Source: Rhizomys pruinosus
Lineage: Eukaryota > Chordata > Mammalia > Rodentia > Spalacidae
NCBI GenBank assembly: GCA_009823505.1
Contig: VZQC01003052.1
Coordinates: 902,398-966,397, forward strand
Length of the DNA: 64,000 nucleotides
Direction of reading: 5' to 3'
The notes under the pieces are model-generated. The model was not told the origin of the DNA. It searched no databases and worked only from the letters and a program-made list of their open reading frames with translations. The position numbers and the translations under genes were made by a program. Positions 59,523 to 64,000 of this stretch are shown in pieces; within the stretch, counting starts at the first letter, position 1, and each line of letters begins with the position of its first letter.

Positions 59523-59900
59523 TTGAGACAGGGTCTCCCTGTAGCCCCAGCTATCCTGGAACTCACTCTGTAGACCAGGCTGGCCTTGAACTCACAAAGA
59601 TCTGCCTGCCTCTGCCTCCCAAGTGCTAGGATTAAAGGCATACACCACCACGCCCAGCTAAATAATACATTTTTTAAAATTTTTATTTATTCTTGTATGT
59701 GTATGAATGTACTGTCTGCATGCAGGTTTGTGCACCCATGTCATGCAATGCCGTGGAGGTCAGAAGAAGATGTCAGATTCCCCTGGAACTGGAGTTAAAG
59801 ATGGTTCTCAGCCGCCATGTGGGTGCTGGGGATCGAACCCGAATCTTCTGCAAGAGCAGTTGGCACTCTTAACCGCTAGGCCATCTCTCTCCAGCCCCAT
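59488..59900 (-). mobile_element. (TA)n, B1 SINE and B2/B3-type SINE
   Basis: A TA run at 59,488-59,506, a reversed B1 at 59,522-59,659 and a reversed B2/B3 copy at 59,672-59,900, back to back. Confidence 0.9.
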
Positions 59901-59961
59901 AAGTAAAAATCTATTATGTTACATCTTAACTTTAAAGACATAATGACTTTATTTTACGCCT

Positions 59962-60118
59962 TTTTTTTTTTTTTTTGGTATTTTTGAGACAGGTTCTCCC
60001 TTTAGTCCCAGCTGGCCTGGAGCTCTCTATGTAGACCAAGCTGGCCTTGAACTCACAGAGATCCACCTGCCTCTGCCTCTCGAGCTCTAGGATTAAAGGC
60101 ATGCGCCACCATGCCCAG
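59962..60118 (-). mobile_element. B1 SINE
   Basis: Reversed B1 with a poly-T start and ggccttgaactcacagagat. Confidence 0.92.
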
Positions 60119-60186
60119 TAAGACATAAAGACTTTGTATATTTAGGATTGCAAGCTTAGAAGTGAGGGTGTGTAGAGACTGTTTAC

Positions 60187-60370
60187 ATACTATATATGGG
60201 TTTATGTACTATGTATGGGTTTGCCTACTATATATGGGTTTACGTACTATATATATGGGTTTATGCACTATATATGGGTTTATGCACTATATATGGGTTT
60301 ACGTACTATATATGGGTTTACATAATATATATGGTTTACATAATATATATAGGTTTACATAATATATATT
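60187..60370. repeat. 19-bp A/T-rich minisatellite, about 10 units
   Basis: Units of the form tactatatatgggtttatg repeat head to tail. The later units shift to taatatatatggtttaca. A short plus-strand ORF over it is only the repeat translated. Confidence 0.9.
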
Positions 60371-60656
60371 TGAACTTGTTTATACCAAGAGCAGAATACT
60401 GGGGGTGTGGGACTTGTTAAACAAAAGAGAAGGCTTGTCTCCTAAGAACTAAAATGTTTTATTTGCCTTTTGCTGTTTGAATTTTCAATAAAGTAGTCAA
60501 ATAGGAATATTTTTCTAAGTATAAAATTTTCTTTGCCTTTTTACTTTGGATTAAAGAAAACTCTTCCTCAGTGATAGTACAGGGCTATAATCAAAGCAGT
60601 TGGGGGCGCTGACACAGGAGGATTGTGGGCTACATATTTTTAAAATAATGAGATGA

Positions 60657-60872
60657 GGGCTGGAGAGATGGCCTAGCGGTTAAGAGCGCCGACGGCTCTT
60701 GCAGAGGACCTGGGTTCGATCCCCAGCACCCACATGGCGGCCGAGAACCATCTGAGACTCCAGTTCCAGGGGAGTCCGACGCCCTCTTCTGACCTCCGCA
60801 GCATTGCACGACACGGGTGCACAGACTTGCATGCAGACAGTACATTCATACACAAACAGAAATAAATAAAAA
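60657..60872 (+). mobile_element. B2/B3-type SINE, well preserved
   Basis: Complete from gggctggagagatggcctag through tgggttcgatccccagcacc (B-box-like, internal pol III promoter) to an AAATAAAAAAT tail. A good local reference for the family. Confidence 0.95.
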
Positions 60873-61010
60873 ATAAAAAAATAAAAATTATAAATAAAAT
60901 AAAATAATGAGATGAAATAGAAGCATTGGAATATAAAGCTCAATGTATGTGTAAAGGTACTGAACAGAAGTTGATGAACTGGAAGAGCCATCAAAGAAAA
61001 AGAAATAAGT

Positions 61011-61240
61011 GGGGCTGGAGAGATGGCCTAGCAGTTAAGAGTGCCAACTGCTCTTGCAGGGGACCCAGGTGCGATCCCCAGCACCCACGTGGCGGCTGAG
61101 AACCGTCTTTGACTCTAGTTCCAGGGGAATCCGACACCCTCTTCTGACTTCCACGGCATTGCACCTGACACAGGTGCACAAACCTGCATGCAGACAGTAT
61201 GTTCATACACATACAAAATAAATAAAAATTAAAAAAAAAA
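61011..61240 (+). mobile_element. B2/B3-type SINE
   Basis: Complete, with a poly-A tail of about 12. Confidence 0.94.
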
Positions 61241-61254
61241 AAGAAGTAACAGTT

Positions 61255-61405
61255 GCTGGGCATAGTGGCACATGCCTTTAATCCCAGCACTTGAGAGGCA
61301 GAGGCAGGCAGATCTCTGTGAGATCGAGGCCAGTCTGGTCTACATAGTGAGTTCCACACCAACTGGGGCTCAGGAAGACCCTGTCTCAAAACAAAAAACA
61401 AAAAT
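61255..61405 (+). mobile_element. B1 SINE
   Basis: gctgggcatagtggcacatg through accctgtctcaaaac. Confidence 0.92.
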
Positions 61406-61490
61406 AAAAAGAAAGAAAAATTGCCCAAATTACAATCCAGATAAAGAAATGGACAATAACAGCATTACATAAAAATTAAAAACTGAACAA

Positions 61491-61700
61491 TGTGAGAGAT
61501 GGCTCAGCAGTTAAGACCACTGGCTCCTCTTGTGCAAGACCCAGGTTCAGTTCCCAGCACTCATATGGCTACTAGCAACCATGTGTAACTAGTTCCAGGG
61601 GATCCAACACAGTCTTCTGGCCTCTGTGGGCATTGCATGACATGGGTGTACTTACATATCATGCACACAGAACATTCCTATACATAAAATAAAAAAAAAA
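61491..61700 (+). mobile_element. B2/B3-type SINE
   Basis: A more diverged copy with gagagatggctcagcagtta and gacatgggtgtacttacata. Confidence 0.9.
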
Positions 61701-61703
61701 TAA

Positions 61704-61905
61704 AGCTGGGTGTGGTAGCACACACCTTTAATCCTAGCACTCAGGAGGCAGAAGCAGGCAGATTTCTGTGAGTTCAAGGCCAATCTGCTCTACATAGCAA
61801 GTTCCAGGCCATCTGGAGATAAAGGGAGACTGTCTCAAAAAGACAAAAATGGATGCATGCATGCATGGATGGATGGATGGATGGATGGATGGATGGATGG
61901 ATAGA
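61704..61905 (+). mobile_element. B1 SINE with (GGAT)n tail
   Basis: B1 at 61,704-61,848 followed by TGCA and GGAT tetranucleotide repeats to about 61,905. Confidence 0.92.
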
Positions 61906-61937
61906 TAAAAATCCTATTTTTAAAAAAATGAACAGTT

Positions 61938-62085
61938 GCCAGGCGTGGTGGCACATGCCTTTAATCCTAGCACTTGGGAGGCAGAGGCAGGCATATCTCT
62001 GTGGGTTCAAGGCCAGCCTGTTCTACCGAGTGAATTTCAGGCCAGCTGGGACTACAGGGAGATCTGTCTCGAAAAGACAAAAGAA
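61938..62085 (+). mobile_element. B1 SINE
   Basis: gccaggcgtggtggcacatg to gatctgtctcgaaaagac. Confidence 0.93.
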
Positions 62086-62107
62086 AAAAAAGAAGAAGAG
62101 GAACAAT

Positions 62108-62268
62108 TGCCAGACCTGGTGGTGCACACCTTTAATCCCAACACTTGGGAGGCAGAGGCAGGTGGGTCTCTGTGAGTTCAAGGCCAGCCTAGTCTACATA
62201 GCGAGTTTCAGGGGGGCTGGAGCTGCAGGGAGACCCTGTCTCGAAAAGACCAAAAAAAAAAAAAAATT
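62108..62268 (+). mobile_element. B1 SINE
   Basis: gccagacctggtggtgcaca to accctgtctcgaaaagac and poly-A. Confidence 0.93.
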
Positions 62269-63146
62269 ACAGGAGACAATTTTAAATATTTAAAAGTAAA
62301 TTAGATTCCTCTGAATGATTTATAGATGTGAGTTTTGATTTTGCTGCTATATTCCTGGTATTAAAAAAAAAATGAGATCTTTCCAAGAAAGTCTAGGGCT
62401 TTCTGGAATCATATATTTTTCCTGCAAAATAGCCTTTAAAAAATGGGTACATCCAGTAATACATGTCTTAGACCATGAAAACATGTAAGCCAATATTTTT
62501 GTATTGCTGTAGTAAAAATATTTTCAATTTTCAGATATAATGAAATGATTTTAAAACTGAAAGATTCTAAAAGAACTTGGGTTTTGCTTTTTTTTTTTGT
62601 TTTGTTGAACAGAGGTCTCATTGAGTCCAGGGAAGCTTTGAGCTGGCTTTGTGACTGAGGCTGGCCTTGAACTCCTATCTTCTCGTTTCTACCTCCCAGT
62701 GCTGGGATTACAGGGGTGTGCCACCAGATCCAGCTTTACAAGAACATTTGATATAAAAAGAAGCTAAGGAACTTGTCTCAGCCCACAAGTGTAGGGAGTG
62801 ATGGAGATAAAGCTAGAAGTATACAAGTCTAGTATTCGTTCTCTATACTTAGACGAGTATTTTAGACATACACATAAAACTGCCTTGATCAGAATTTCAA
62901 GATCAAAAGTTTAGATGCTAAAGCGTTTTGGGAAAAGCTGAAGCTCTGTATAAGGCTTTGCTAATATAAGCAGTTTGTTACCCTTGTTTCTTGTTTGTGT
63001 ATTTGCTTTGTTTATATTTACACTTTGTTTTCCAATACCCCACCTGGAACTTGTACATGCTAGACATAAACTCTACCACTGAGCTTAATCCCTAACCCTA
63101 GTCATGTTTTTAATAGAATTACACTTTTCTCATATTTCTCAATTAG

Positions 63147-63285
63147 AGCAAGATATGTGAATTACATCAAAACGTCAGAAGTGGTCAGACTACCCTATCC
63201 TCTCCAAATGAAATCTTCAGGTCCACCTTCTTACTTTATTAAGAGAGAATCATGGGGCTGGACAGACTTTCTGATGAACCCAATG
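63147..63285 (+). CDS. Emc7: Emc7 exon 3
   Basis: 139 bp between an ttctcaattag acceptor and a GTATGT donor. It completes the arginine codon and reads [20 protein letters not shown], then [20 protein letters not shown] and NPM, matching mammalian EMC7 just before its transmembrane segment. The three exons join in frame to 164 codons; mammalian EMC7 is about 240 residues, so the membrane anchor and cytosolic tail lie in exons beyond the window. Confidence 0.97.
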
Positions 63286-64000
63286 GTATGTATCAAGCTA
63301 AAATAAAGCATTTTACTAATCCCTAATTTGCTTTTGCACTTGAAAATTTTGTTTCTGTGAGTGGGAAGGCTGAGATTAGGAAAATAATATCTTTGGGAAC
63401 AGATAATGAAAAGAATATATAGAGAATTACACTATTAATTTTACACTGAAATATGAAAATAAATATTTAGGACTTTTTTTGGTTTTATTTGTTTTTTGAG
63501 ACAGGGTCTCCCTGTAGCCCTAGCTGTTCTGGAACTCACTGTGTAGACCAGGCTGGCCTTGAATACACCGAGATCCACCTGCCTCTGCCTCCTGAGTGCT
63601 GGCATTAAAGGTATGTGCCACTTCACCCGGCAGGATGATATGTTTTAAAATTCCAATAGGGGGAGCTGGAGAGATGGCTCAGCAGTTAAAAGCACTGAGT
63701 GCTCTTCCAGAGGACCCGGATTTGATTCCCAGCACCCACATGGCGGCTAAGAACCCAGCACAGATCTGTAGAAATGTGTAGCAGAACTCTACCTTGCCTG
63801 AGGAAATATTGACAGCAGATGGTGGTGAGGTAAGGAAGACCTGGCCTTCTTTAGAAAAGAGACTCTGAGCTGGGCATGGTGGTGCACGCCTTTAATCCTA
63901 GCACTTGGGAGGCAGAGGCAGGCGGATCTTTGTGAGTTCAAGGCCAGCCTGGTCTACAGAGTGAGTTCCAGGACAGCTGGGGCTACAGGGAGACCCTGTC
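63286..64000 (+). other. Emc7: Emc7 intron 3, 5' part
   Basis: Starts with GTATGT. It contains a reversed B1 at 63,494-63,631, a truncated B2/B3 SINE at 63,660-63,760 and a forward B1 running off the window from 63,867. Confidence 0.9.

Noticed and set aside
60657..60760. Functional tRNA gene suggested by the B-box-like gggttcgatccc
   Set aside because: It is the tRNA-derived head of a B2/B3-type SINE and has no tRNA cloverleaf.

Overview
The window is a muroid rodent chromosome segment. It is dense in B1 (7SL-derived) and B2/B3-type (tRNA-derived) SINEs with AAATAAAT tails, and it holds L1 3' fragments and a class II (betaretrovirus-like) endogenous retrovirus. The only host gene I recognise is Emc7 (ER membrane protein complex subunit 7), in its right-hand quarter. 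SINE wording and ERV details do not look like textbook Mus, but I cannot name the species. Six single 'n' characters look like collapsed assembly gaps, and three of them are flanked by duplicated sequence, so part of the layout is an assembly product.

Layout. 1-9,715: an imperfect tandem array of a 33-bp unit (about 290 copies) with a higher-order pattern of roughly 700 bp. 9,716-21,440: a mosaic of local duplications (blocks P, Q, R, S below) built from SINEs, microsatellites and anonymous sequence. 21,441-29,819: a complete but decayed provirus (LTR-gag-dUTPase/protease-pol-env-LTR) with a 6-bp target duplication; its pol is split by a second, LTR-like insertion with a 5-bp target duplication. 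29,820-30,524: continuation of the sequence the provirus interrupted; a paralogous uninterrupted copy lies near 13,500-14,400. 30,526-36,370: repeats, SINEs and CT/TGCC microsatellites. 36,370-38,190: a 1.8-kb polypyrimidine tract. 38,180-45,340: two inverted arms of about 1.3 kb around a degenerate L1 ORF2 3' end. 45,250-47,330: a further copy of the same repeat family running into A-rich low-complexity DNA.

47,330-64,000: Emc7 on the + strand. A CpG-rich promoter and exon 1 lie at 48,571-48,803, exon 2 at 53,753-53,872 and exon 3 at 63,147-63,285. Together they give 164 codons, from the signal peptide to the edge of the transmembrane segment; the rest of the gene lies beyond the window. Introns 1 and 2 are filled with SINEs and contain two gap-associated duplications (918-bp and about 1.62-kb offsets), so their true lengths are probably shorter than drawn.

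The most unusual sequence is the 33-bp array: five of its six reading frames are open in the consensus, so its many ORFs are expected by chance of sequence, and many units carry a perfect p53 half-site consensus. I found no convincing undescribed coding system.
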